Source: Acidobacteriota bacterium | Lineage (GTDB): Bacteria > Acidobacteriota > Terriglobia > Bryobacterales > Bryobacteraceae | Reading direction: 5' to 3' | DNA length: 49,355 nucleotides | Assembly (NCBI GenBank): GCA_003223115.1 | Contig: QHXW01000148.1 | Span: 1 to 49,355, forward strand | In this document: one piece after another, positions 17,703 to 25,808 of the stretch | How the letters are laid out: each line of letters begins with the position of its first letter | Position numbering within the stretch: position 1 is the stretch's first letter | Translations under genes and position numbers: made by a program | Notes under the pieces: model-generated | The model's database searches: none | What the model was told of the DNA's origin: nothing | The model's input: the letters and a program-made list of their open reading frames with translations, nothing else

Positions 17703-18674
17703 ATGGTTATGACGAGACACACCATAACACGGCGGGCGCTGCTGGCGTCGGCTCCGCTGGGTTCGCTGGCTCTCACGCGCTGCTCCTACCTGACCGGCCG
17801 CTCAACGCTGCCTCGGGTTTCGATCATACGCGCTCCGGCATACACACAAGAGCTCTTCGGCATTGTGCGTCGATTGTTGGTGGATCACCGTGTGGACGTC
17901 CGTGGAAAACGGGTGGTGCTGAAGCCGAATCTGGTTGAGTTCGATCCGGGTACGACCATCAACACGCATCCCATCCTGGTGCACGCAGCGCTCGAAGCCT
18001 TCCGCTCCATGGGCGCCGCCGACGTCCGGATTGCAGAGGGTCCGGGACACCGCCGCGTCACGCTGGACCTGGCGGAGGCTGCCGGATATTTCGAAACGAT
18101 TCCACATTTCGAAAATCTGTTTACAGATCTCAACCTGGATGACGTCTCGCAAGTTCTGCTGGAGAATCCGTTCTCCAGGCTGAATAGCATCTACTTCCCG
18201 AACACCGCTCTGGCAGCGGACCTCATCGTTTCGATGCCGAAAATGAAAACGCATCACTGGGTGGGCGCGACGTTAAGCATGAAGAACTTCTTTGGGCTGG
18301 CGCCGGGCAGTGTCTATGGTTGGCCGAAGAACGTGCTGCACTGGGCCGGAATCGAGGAGTGCATCGTAGATTTTCACGCCGCCTTTCCCCGGCACTTCGC
18401 CATTGTGGACGGAATCGTGGGGATGGAAGGCAATGGTCCCATCCAAGGAAATCCAAGGCAGGCGGGCGTTCTGGTCGCCGGCAAAGACATGGTCGCGGTG
18501 GATGCTACCTGTTGCCGCGTCATGAAGATCAACCCGCAGGCCATACGCTATCTGAGGCTAGCGAGTGCGCCGGGGCGGCTGGATGAAGCCAATATCCACC
18601 AGACCGGTGAATCCATCAACAGCGTCCGAACTCCGTTTGAGCTGATCGAGCAGTTCCAGTCCATCCGTCTATGA
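17703..18674 (+). CDS. DUF362 protein with Tat/lipoprotein signal
   Basis: This 323-residue protein has a twin-arginine leader (ITRRALLASAPLGSLALTRC) whose Cys27 sits in a lipobox-like context, so it is probably exported folded and possibly lipid-anchored. The DUF362 core shows VVLKPNLVEFDPG, NTHPILVHAALEAFR, LIVSMPKMKTH, LSMKNFFGLAPGS and VDGIVGMEGNGPIQGNPR. Some DUF362 proteins carry 4Fe-4S ferredoxin motifs; none is visible here. The biochemical role is not known to me. It is coupled by overlap (ATGA) to the following membrane protein. Confidence 0.85.
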   Translation: MVMTRHTITRRALLASAPLGSLALTRCSYLTGRSTLPRVSIIRAPAYTQELFGIVRRLLVDHRVDVRGKRVVLKPNLVEFDPGTTINTHPILVHAALEAFRSMGAADVRIAEGPGHRRVTLDLAEAAGYFETIPHFENLFTDLNLDDVSQVLLENPFSRLNSIYFPNTALAADLIVSMPKMKTHHWVGATLSMKNFFGLAPGSVYGWPKNVLHWAGIEECIVDFHAAFPRHFAIVDGIVGMEGNGPIQGNPRQAGVLVAGKDMVAVDATCCRVMKINPQAIRYLRLASAPGRLDEANIHQTGESINSVRTPFELIEQFQSIRL

Positions 18675-20200
18675 ATGCGCTGGGGGAGCTGACCAGTCAG
18701 GTTGCTGTCCCTGAGCCACAGAGCCCTAAACGCCTAAGCTGGGTTCGCGTGCCGGCGCGCACTCGAGTACTGCTGATTTCCGCCGCCGTGTTAATCCCCT
18801 GTTTCTGGCACTCACGCATCCAGGCGGGCGACTTATCCAGCCATCTCTACAACGCGTGGCTGGCAGACCTGATCGGTCAAGGAAAGGCGCCAGGACTGGC
18901 GATCGTTTCACAACGAACCAACGTTCTGTTCGACTGGATCATCGCCGCACTGATCAAGCACCTGGGCGTCGCGGCCGCGGAGCACATTGCTGTTCCGCTG
19001 GTAGTGCTGGTTTTCTTTTGGGGCGCATTCGCGATGGTCAGCTCCATGTCGGGGACCCGGCCATGGTACATCCTCACATTCCTGGCGATGCTGTCCTACG
19101 GCTGGGTGTTCCACATGGGATTCATGAACTTTTACCTGGCGCTGGGCCTGTGTTTTTGGGCCGTTGCGTTATTGTGGAAACCCACATGGTCATCCGGGGC
19201 GGGCGCCGTGCTGTTGCTGGGTACGGCCTGGCTGGCACACGCGCTGCCAGTGGCATGGGCTGTGGGGGCGCTAGCCTACATGTGGATTGCGCGCCGTATT
19301 CTGCCGCGTGATCGGATTTTTCTTCTGCTTTTCACGCTCGTCGCGCTGGTATTCGGGCGGCATTTCATCCTGACCCACCTGGCAACGCGCTGGTCCGCCG
19401 ACCAAGCGGTGAGTATGACCGGCGCAGACCAGATCTCGGTATTCAGCTCGAAATATTACCCGCTCGAGGTCATCTTACTGGGAGTCTGGTTGTCGCTATT
19501 CCTGGGGTTGCTCGACAAGGAAGGCGAGGAACAAGTACTGTGCGGCATCCCGTTTCAGTTGTGTGCGATCTTAGCAGCTTGCGTGCTATTGCTGCCAGGG
19601 TCGGTGCTGCTTCCCGGGCACGATCACGCGCTTCGTTTCGTCAGTGAGCGCATGTCACTGATTGTGGCAGTTACGGTTTGTGTGCTGCTGGGGCGTACGG
19701 CGCCGGTAGCTCACGAAAAGACAACCATCGCGGTATTGATGGGTTTGTTCTTTTCTTTCCTGTACGTGGACACGCGGGCGCTCAATCACGTCGAAGATCT
19801 GATGGAACAGAGTGTGGCGCAGCTGCCGCCCAATGCACGAGTCGTCAGCGCGTTGTGCGATGAACGGAAATACGTGAATTTAGTGGGGCACACCTTGGAC
19901 CGGGTATGCATCGGACGCTGCTACAGCTACGCGAATCATGAGCCTCCGAGCGGAGCTTTTCGTATCCGCACAACGGCACCGAATCCGGTAGTGGCCGCCG
20001 AGCAACGCGACTCCGATGCTCTCCAGGAAGGGACTTACGTTGTGAAGCCGGGTGACGAGCCCATTTATCAACTTTATCTCCGCGGAAATTACCTCGACAT
20101 GCGGCAACTCAAAGCCGGCGATGTCACTGGCAGCACTTGCTTCGAGTCTACTCCGAGCCCCGGGAGCGCTTTTCATGTACGCATCCCTGGATCCAACTGA
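18671..20200 (+). CDS. Polytopic GT-C-like membrane protein
   Basis: This 509-residue protein has about ten or more membrane segments over residues 30-390 and a soluble C-terminal domain of about 110 residues. The first extracytoplasmic loop shows AGDLSSHLYNAWLADLIGQG, an acidic/His motif placed as in GT-C transferases. This is a structural inference; the substrate is unknown. Start ATG 18671 overlaps the DUF362 stop. Its 3' end overlaps the next gene by 26 bases, a sign of tight cotranslation. Confidence 0.65.
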   Translation: MNALGELTSQVAVPEPQSPKRLSWVRVPARTRVLLISAAVLIPCFWHSRIQAGDLSSHLYNAWLADLIGQGKAPGLAIVSQRTNVLFDWIIAALIKHLGVAAAEHIAVPLVVLVFFWGAFAMVSSMSGTRPWYILTFLAMLSYGWVFHMGFMNFYLALGLCFWAVALLWKPTWSSGAGAVLLLGTAWLAHALPVAWAVGALAYMWIARRILPRDRIFLLLFTLVALVFGRHFILTHLATRWSADQAVSMTGADQISVFSSKYYPLEVILLGVWLSLFLGLLDKEGEEQVLCGIPFQLCAILAACVLLLPGSVLLPGHDHALRFVSERMSLIVAVTVCVLLGRTAPVAHEKTTIAVLMGLFFSFLYVDTRALNHVEDLMEQSVAQLPPNARVVSALCDERKYVNLVGHTLDRVCIGRCYSYANHEPPSGAFRIRTTAPNPVVAAEQRDSDALQEGTYVVKPGDEPIYQLYLRGNYLDMRQLKAGDVTGSTCFESTPSPGSAFHVRIPGSN

Positions 20201-20639
20201 ATCAACGGAGGTCTCCAACCGCTCCGTCCTGGCGGAGCGCTTTTGCCGCCTCATCATCGGCGGCCTGCTGTTGCTGCCCGTCTATCTTGGCGCACGGCAC
20301 GGTCTGATGAATCTCGAACAGAACCCGGTGCTTGAATCTGCACTGGCCGGAGCTTTCCTGATTCACATGTGGACCGGGCCGGGACGGGACGAGTGGATCC
20401 ACGCGCTCGGTATCGGTGCGCTGGCAAGCGCCGCTTTTTGCACCACGGTTTTGGCCGATACATCGGTGCGGGCAGCTTGGCCGTTCGCCACGCGCGCTTT
20501 CTCTCAGCAGGGCCCTGAACGGAAACGGCTGCGCAATACTTTCTTCGCCGCGGCAACATTTCCCTATTTCTCTTTCATATTGGCGATCTTCCTGAACCTG
20601 ACCGCGGCGCTGCACGAGAAAGTGTGGGATCTGCTCTGA
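20175..20639 (+). CDS. Small membrane protein, exosortase-cluster style unknown
   Basis: This is a 154-residue protein if started at ATG 20175 (MYASLDPTES); the frame is open further upstream but that part overlaps the preceding gene. It has about four membrane segments: FCRLIIGGLLLLPVYLGAR, a helix near ALAGAFLIHM, LGIGALASAAFCTTVLAD, and the closing AAATFPYFSFILAIFLNL. No family is recognised. It is the last gene of the four-gene operon that starts with the cyclase-repeat protein. Confidence 0.6.
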   Translation: MYASLDPTESTEVSNRSVLAERFCRLIIGGLLLLPVYLGARHGLMNLEQNPVLESALAGAFLIHMWTGPGRDEWIHALGIGALASAAFCTTVLADTSVRAAWPFATRAFSQQGPERKRLRNTFFAAATFPYFSFILAIFLNLTAALHEKVWDLL

Positions 20640-20650
20640 AACCTCGCTCC

Positions 20651-20708
20651 GGAGTTCCCGTGCTAATCGGGGCCGGGCGCGTGTTCAAACCCGCTGATCA
20701 GGAACTCC
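20651..20708. repeat. 8-bp inverted repeat between convergent genes
   Basis: GGAGTTCC (20651-20658) and GGAACTCC (20701-20708) are exact reverse complements 42 bases apart, in the 164-base gap between the convergent genes ending at 20639 and 20804. It may be part of a bidirectional terminator. No T-tract is seen. Confidence 0.35.
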
Positions 20709-20803
20709 CCAAAGACTCATCGCAAACACCTTACTAAGTCAGCAGCGCTGAAACGGTGACACTTTCCTCTGTAGCGCACTTTATTGGCCAGAAGGTGCAA
20801 CGT

Positions 20804-21538
20804 TCAGGTGAGACTTGCGGCCTGGAGATTCTCTTGCTTTCTTCCATTCTTTAATCGCCGCAGCTTCAGCAGCGTTCTGACGTAAGCTGCGCCGAACTGG
20901 ATGAGCCTGGCATGCGAAGCGCCCGATTTGCGTGGCATGTAGTGGAAGGGTATCTCGACGATTCTCCACCCACGATTACGCCCCAGCACCAGAATCTCTT
21001 CCTGCACATCGAAATCTCGCGCCTCCACTTGCAGTTGCCCCAAGGCTACTCTCCGGTAGAGACGGAAACCGCTCGAAAGGTCCCGGATGGGAAGGTTGAG
21101 CACGAACCGGAAGACCCCGTTGAGAACGATGCTCAAAATGCGCCGCATGATCCCTACGGTAGCTCCGCCACCCGGTACGTAGCGCGACGCGATGAGCAAC
21201 TCGGCGTCTTCCCTGCGGGCCCACATGTCTTTGATGAACGTCGGCGGATGAGATAAGTCCGCGTCCATCGTAAGGATGTAGGGAGCGCCGGCTGCGGCAA
21301 ACCCCGCAAGCAAAGCTCCTCCATATCCGCGTTCCTGCTGGCGCACCACACGCGCTCCAAGCTGCGCAGCAACTTCAGCCGTTCCATCGTGCGACGGGCC
21401 GTCGGCCACAATGATCTCTATCCGTATACCGCCTGCCCGCGCGATTTCAAAAATTGCCGGGAGAAGGTGTTCGAGGTTGTCCCGCTCGTTCAGGGCCGGG
21501 ATGATGACCGACAGATCGGGAGCGCTCAATTCGCGCAT
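20804..21538 (-). CDS. GT2 glycosyltransferase, polyprenyl-phosphate mannose synthase-like
   Basis: This protein has about 244 residues from ATG 21538 (MRELSAPDLSVIIPALNERD); the frame is open to a TTG at 21586. The GT-A fold shows SVIIPALNERDNLEHLLPAI, IIVADGPSHDGTAEVAA, the DxD motif in ILTMDADLSHPP and RDLSSGFRLYRR, as in dolichol-phosphate mannose synthases (Ppm1/DPM1 type). No C-terminal membrane domain is present. It would make the polyprenyl-phosphate sugar donors used by GT-C transferases, which fits the GT-C-like protein encoded just upstream on the same strand. Confidence 0.88.
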   Translation of the reverse strand: MRELSAPDLSVIIPALNERDNLEHLLPAIFEIARAGGIRIEIIVADGPSHDGTAEVAAQLGARVVRQQERGYGGALLAGFAAAGAPYILTMDADLSHPPTFIKDMWARREDAELLIASRYVPGGGATVGIMRRILSIVLNGVFRFVLNLPIRDLSSGFRLYRRVALGQLQVEARDFDVQEEILVLGRNRGWRIVEIPFHYMPRKSGASHARLIQFGAAYVRTLLKLRRLKNGRKQENLQAASLT

Positions 21539-21764
21539 CCTCTCACGGTGCTCTTTCCAACCGTTGCCGACAATGCCCGCTTGCAAGTCGTTTTTGCATT
21601 CTTGGGAGTTTCACAGCGTATCGGCAGATCCCCCGTTCCGTCCAGAGAATTCCACGCCGGTATCGGTGGATGGCAGCGTTCGCGCGGCGTTGTGTAGGCG
21701 TCAGGAATTCCGCATTGGTCATACGTTGGAACTACTACAGTTCTGCGCATATCCATCTCATGCC

Positions 21765-23393
21765 TCAGCTCACCGCCACTTGGCGGAAAACGATTACTTT
21801 GCCATCGGCATATACGCGTCGCCAACGCTCCGATTGCTTCAGGACGGCCGCCAGCGGGACATTTACAGGCACGAGTGCCGCGTTGATCCCGTAGCGCTGG
21901 AAAGTTTTTTCCCAAGTGTCCTTTCCAGCAAGCACATCCAGAACTGTCCGGCCATAGTCGGAGCCGTAGAAATCAATTCGCCCATCTACAAAAATCCGCA
22001 CCGACGGATAAAGCCGGTAGGTGAGATAGCCACCCCACAGATCGGTGGTAAATACCTTGGCGGACGGGCCCAGCTTAATGAATGCGGCGACGGCCCCCTC
22101 AGGGTATTCTTGCCGATCAAATTCGGCCCTGAACTTGGGTGGCGCGCCGGGAGAGCGAAGCACCAGGAACAGCAGGATCATCGCTGCGGCGCTGACGACA
22201 TGAAAGCGCTCGATGCGATCGTTGGAGGCAAACTCCGCAGCGCTGCGGTCGATATCGCTGGCAACGCGGCGGATCCAGCCGGCAACCGGAGCGCGGCGGA
22301 TGGCGATGAGCATTTCGTGCAGGGCGAACGCAACCGACGGCGCCGCGATAATCATGAAAATAGGAATGTGCCGCTGCGAAGTCAGTGCGAGATGGGCCCA
22401 GATCCCAAACAGGAGTACATGGCCAAAGTCTTTCCGCTGTATTCGTACAAAAGCCGCAATTGCGCCCAGGACCAACATGACTTCAAAACACCGACCTGCT
22501 GGGGTCCGGAAATCAACGACTTGGTATTCGGCCACATTCCTAAGAGTAAATGGATCAGTCAGAAAGGAGTAGATATGCACCAGGAGGTGATAACCGTAAG
22601 GATTCACTAATGCGGCCAAAACGCATGCTGCCGCCAGCAGAGAATTACGGTAGAAGTCTATGAGGGCGAGCCTCGCATCCTCGGCCTGAGGTGCAACCAG
22701 GAACCTGATGAGTCTACCGCAGGCGAAAGCACCGATGATGATGATGCCCGCCAGGAATCCTGCATGCAGGTTGGCCCACATCAGCACGAGCACGGGCACA
22801 GTAAACAACCATCGCCCACCAGAAGTCTGAGTACGCTCTAGAACGGAATAAAGAATCACGGCAAAAAGGAGGGTGAAAAGATGTGGCCGGGCCACGAAGT
22901 GCAAGGAGGATCCGGCGACCGCGAGCATGGTCACACCAATCGCGATGAAATCGTTGCCACATTGGCTCCTGACCACTCTGAAGAGCAGGGCGAAAGTGAG
23001 GCAAAGAACGAACGTGCTCACGGCAAGAACAGCCGCCATACCCCCGTGCTGGTGAATCCACGCGAAGAGGACATCCCATAGCCATCCAAAGGCAAACCAG
23101 GGTTGTCCAGCCTTGGTGAAAGAAAACAGATCCGTGTGCGGTATCCGACCGTTTTGGAGGATCCAATCGCCGGTTCGTATGTGCCATCCCGGGTCACCAT
23201 CGCTCAGTAGCGTTTTGGTGCCGCCCATGAGCGAAAAGAGCAGTACTGCCGGAGCCAGAAATGCTAGATCGGTGAGGGATGGAAAGAAGCGTAAGACGAA
23301 TTTTTGTGAGTCGATGAGCGTTGTGGCCGATGAATTCGGGACGTCGTCGTGCGGCGGGCATTTGTGCGACGCCATGCTTCCACCGTGGTTCAT
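21765..23393 (-). CDS. Polytopic GT-C-like membrane protein, paralogue of the tad-operon gene
   Basis: This 542-residue protein is homologous over its whole length to the product of 6807-8480. Shared stretches are PSLTDLAFL, DGDPGWHIRTGDWIL, TKAGQPWFAFGWLWDV, ARPHLFTLLF and, in the soluble tail, YLTYRLYPSVRIFVDGRIDF. About ten membrane segments are followed by a C-terminal domain of about 130 residues. The outer ATG is 23393; ATG 23375 has a GGTGG site just before it and may be the true start. The DGDxGWH motif in the first loop suggests a GT-C active site (inference). Confidence 0.72.
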   Translation of the reverse strand: MNHGGSMASHKCPPHDDVPNSSATTLIDSQKFVLRFFPSLTDLAFLAPAVLLFSLMGGTKTLLSDGDPGWHIRTGDWILQNGRIPHTDLFSFTKAGQPWFAFGWLWDVLFAWIHQHGGMAAVLAVSTFVLCLTFALLFRVVRSQCGNDFIAIGVTMLAVAGSSLHFVARPHLFTLLFAVILYSVLERTQTSGGRWLFTVPVLVLMWANLHAGFLAGIIIIGAFACGRLIRFLVAPQAEDARLALIDFYRNSLLAAACVLAALVNPYGYHLLVHIYSFLTDPFTLRNVAEYQVVDFRTPAGRCFEVMLVLGAIAAFVRIQRKDFGHVLLFGIWAHLALTSQRHIPIFMIIAAPSVAFALHEMLIAIRRAPVAGWIRRVASDIDRSAAEFASNDRIERFHVVSAAAMILLFLVLRSPGAPPKFRAEFDRQEYPEGAVAAFIKLGPSAKVFTTDLWGGYLTYRLYPSVRIFVDGRIDFYGSDYGRTVLDVLAGKDTWEKTFQRYGINAALVPVNVPLAAVLKQSERWRRVYADGKVIVFRQVAVS

Positions 23394-23412
23394 ATTAGCA
23401 CTAAACTTCTCT

Positions 23413-23442
23413 AGTATAATTCCGTTAATCGTTCTGTTTCAA
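23413..23442 (-). promoter_or_regulatory. Sigma70-type promoter for the GT-C-like gene
   Basis: On the minus strand, TTGAAA (23437-23442) and TATACT (23413-23418) are 18 bases apart, each matching consensus at 5 of 6 positions. The predicted start of transcription is about 23406, 10-30 bases before the candidate ATGs. It lies in a locally AT-rich stretch. Confidence 0.55.
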
Positions 23443-23461
23443 CTAAAATGGCCTATATTAA

Positions 23462-23701
23462 GCGAATAAACACATAAAATACAAGTATATCGTCTCCGAC
23501 AACAAGACCTTTGCGCTCAAGTATCCGCACAACAACTACGAAGCTGTGAAATTCCATAGTTGCTTTGAGCTTGTAGAGTCAGATCGATACGGCAGGCTGG
23601 TAATGATATTCCCTGAAATTTCTAGGGAAAATAGAATTCATCCAAGAAAAATGAGACAATGTCATTGGTTGGGGTTAACCCAGGAATGCCGCGCAATATA
23701 G
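23462..23701 (+). pseudogene. Start-less coding-like remnant
   Basis: The frame is open for 79 codons from after a TAA (23459-23461) to TAG 23699-23701, with no ATG, GTG or TTG near its beginning. The translation looks protein-like (KYKYIVSDNKTFALKYPHNN, then YEAVKFHSCFELVESDRYGR), with charged and aromatic residues in a mixed pattern unlike a GC-rich shadow frame. It may be the inner part of a decayed, horizontally acquired gene. No family is recognised. Confidence 0.3.
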
Positions 23702-23707
23702 TTGATG

Positions 23708-23735
23708 GCCGACAGCTGTCAGCCGACAGCTGTCA
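23708..23735. repeat. Tandem 14-bp repeat containing a palindrome
   Basis: GCCGACAGCTGTCA occurs twice head to tail (23708-23721 and 23722-23735). Each copy contains the perfect palindrome GACAGCTGTC. It could be a dimeric-protein binding site or a scar of slippage. Confidence 0.6.
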
Positions 23736-24029
23736 AAGGAACGCACCGGAACGATTCCACAAGCTAAGCGCTTCAGGCGATTATTGTGGAGCGAATCTCA
23801 GATTGACCTCTGTTAAAGTACCTGTTCGGAAATCGACGGGTCGGGCAGACATAGGTCGTAAGCGATGCCGCGCGATTTAAGAGCGCAGGGCTTTCTGACT
23901 GGGAACGGGGAAACAGCGATCAAGAATCCGCTGGAGCGCTTATGCTCGGTTGGATTGAGAGCATATTAGGGAAACAAGATTGACTAACACGTGACTTCGC
24001 CGACGATGCTAGTAGGGAACAAAGTACTT

Positions 24030-24947
24030 ATGAAGCTCATCAAGATTCTGATCTCGTTTGCGACTGTCGTTCTCTGCCTTGCTATCGGCAACGCACTTTG
24101 GCCGCCCCTCCGAATGTACGCGTTGATCGCAGTGGGGCGTGCGCCAGACTGCTCCTTGCTTGGCGCCGTTAAGGCGGTACAGCGCCGTTATTTGTATCAC
24201 GATGCAGAACGCCGAATACTTCGTGAAAGCCATATCAGCACGCGAGAGAAGGATGCTTACGTCCTTATGGACACGCCCAGAGGTCGGTACTGGGAGCCAT
24301 CCAACAGCCACGGCGGATCGGAGGTGCTCGCGCAAATCGCCGAAATCGAAGCCAAGTATGCGGCAGGTGCACCAGCTCCTGTCCATAAGGGCGAGGTGGT
24401 CCTGGATTGCGGGGCCAACGTTGGAGTGTTCACTCGGGAAGCCGTAAAAAGAGGGGCCCGGCTAGTGGTCGCGATCGAGCCAGTCCCAGAGAATTTGGAA
24501 TGCATACGCCGCAATCTGCAGGCTGAAATTGCATCCGGCCAAGTCATAGTCTATCCCAAGGGCGTCTGGGATAAGGATGATTTTTTGATCTTAAACGTAA
24601 GTAATAACAGTTCGGCAGAGGATAGTTTTGTCCGGACCGAAAACACCCGGCCTGGGGTGGCACTGCCGCTGACCACCATAGACAACCTGGTAGCAGAATT
24701 GAAGCTCGAGCGCGTCGATTTCATAAAGATGGACATCGAAGGCGCAGAGCCCAAAGCACTCCTCGGTGCGCCGCAAACCCTCAGGCGATTTAAGCCACGT
24801 TTGGAGGTTGAGGTGTCTGGCAATCAAAAAGAGATCCGAGACATCGCGAGACGTGCTTGGCTCGGCTACAGAACTGATTGCCTGGTGTGTATTCTAGACT
24901 CGGACCACAAGATACTCAATCCCACCTTGATGAACGTCTACCCATAG
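24030..24947 (+). CDS. FkbM-family methyltransferase
   Basis: This protein has about 305 residues from ATG 24030, which opens directly into a membrane segment (MKLIKILISFATVVLCLAIG). The frame is open to GTG 23991 and ATG 24006, neither with a better ribosome site. The SAM-binding motif I is VVLDCGANVGVFTREAVKRG with VVAIEPVPENLECIRRNL after it, and the FkbM signature DFIKMDIEGAEPKALLGA follows. Family members O-methylate sugars or polyketides. The N-terminal anchor and the glycosyltransferase neighbours suggest a glycan or lipid-linked substrate. Confidence 0.85.
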   Translation: MKLIKILISFATVVLCLAIGNALWPPLRMYALIAVGRAPDCSLLGAVKAVQRRYLYHDAERRILRESHISTREKDAYVLMDTPRGRYWEPSNSHGGSEVLAQIAEIEAKYAAGAPAPVHKGEVVLDCGANVGVFTREAVKRGARLVVAIEPVPENLECIRRNLQAEIASGQVIVYPKGVWDKDDFLILNVSNNSSAEDSFVRTENTRPGVALPLTTIDNLVAELKLERVDFIKMDIEGAEPKALLGAPQTLRRFKPRLEVEVSGNQKEIRDIARRAWLGYRTDCLVCILDSDHKILNPTLMNVYP

Positions 24948-24949
24948 AA

Positions 24950-25679
24950 TTTCGTAAGGAGCTCGCCAAGAAGCCGTGGGCAGCGCGGTGGGAGAAGAGG
25001 AAGGACGGCAAATAAGCGATGGAGATCTCGCGCGAATTGATCCTCGGACCGAACATCGAGATACTCGGGTTGGAATTGAGCCGTTCGGGTGTAGAGAGAG
25101 CCGCTTCGAAGGCGCCTTCAGCCACCTTTGTGCAACGCGACCTGCTGCGGTCGGCCGAAATCCCGTCGCAACATGAGAACTGAGCTACACGCTGTGTGTT
25201 CAGAGGTATTGGAGCATTTGGACGACCCCGCACGGCTGCTGGAGGCTGCCAAAGCGTACATGAGGCCTGGCTGTACATTGGTGGTTACTGTTCCGGGTGG
25301 CCCGCTGTCGGCGTTCGACCGGCACATTGGCCGCACCCACTACACGCCTGGCAAGCTGCGGTCGCTCCGGAGTGGTTTGGGGTTTAACGTCAATCATGCG
25401 GGCGGCGTTGGTTTTCCGTCCTTCAACCTCTATCGCCTCATGGTGATCTGCCTTGGTAAATCTCTGATAAATGCCGCCTCGTCGGCCACCGATTCTCTGC
25501 CGGCGCGTGTCGCCATGCGAGTTTTCCGGGCGCTCTTTTGCCTGAATACCAGGTCGCCCTTGCAGATTGCCGCGGAGTCGCACCTGACCGCGACAACACA
25601 ATCCGGCGTGCGCCCTAACCATCGCGCGGGAACCGTCAAGCTGGGTGGGAGAATTTCTGGATTGGATTCTGGTACCTAA
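24950..25679 (+). pseudogene. Decayed SAM methyltransferase
   Basis: A methyltransferase-like protein is spread over two frames. One frame runs 24950-25183 with an in-frame TAA at 25013-25015 and carries IEILGLELSRSGVERAASKA and ATFVQRDLL. At about 25175 the reading continues in another frame to 25679 with HAVCSEVLEHLDDPARLLEA, then LVVTVPGGP and DRHIGRTHYTPGKLR, typical of class I methyltransferases of glycan clusters. The glycine-rich motif I is missing or scrambled. At least one nonsense codon and one frameshift make it nonfunctional. Confidence 0.65.
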
Positions 25680-25808
25680 TTATTACCTTCCATGGTTTGG
25701 GATGGTGAAGCATACGGACACGCTAATTATTGTTTATACGTGCATGCTAACTAACTTCAAACTTGTGCGGTAAGGGCTTTACGCCCTAGCGTGTAAGAGC
25801 GGTATCAT

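Larger units (their letters stand above)
23394..24029. other. AT-richer gap of about 600 bases with decayed sequence
   Basis: This stretch is visibly AT-richer than its surroundings. It holds the minus-strand promoter, a start-less coding-like frame (23462-23701), a tandem 14-bp repeat and no intact gene. An open frame starting at ATG 23659 (73 residues) has no recognisable domain and is not called. The upstream region of the FkbM gene (to 24029) shows no clear promoter. Confidence 0.5.

Noticed and set aside
21539-21764. Short GT2-like opening (MRRTVVVPTYDQ) on the minus strand between two genes
   Set aside because: The resemblance stops after a dozen residues and no glycosyltransferase motifs follow; probably chance.
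21411-22610. Plus-strand open frame of 399 codons
   Set aside because: It lies antisense to the GT2 start and the GT-C-like gene; its translation is Arg/Cys/His-rich and typical of a shadow frame in GC-rich DNA.
23659-23880. 73-codon plus-strand frame in the AT-rich gap
   Set aside because: It spans the tandem 14-bp repeat, has no domain and no ribosome binding site.
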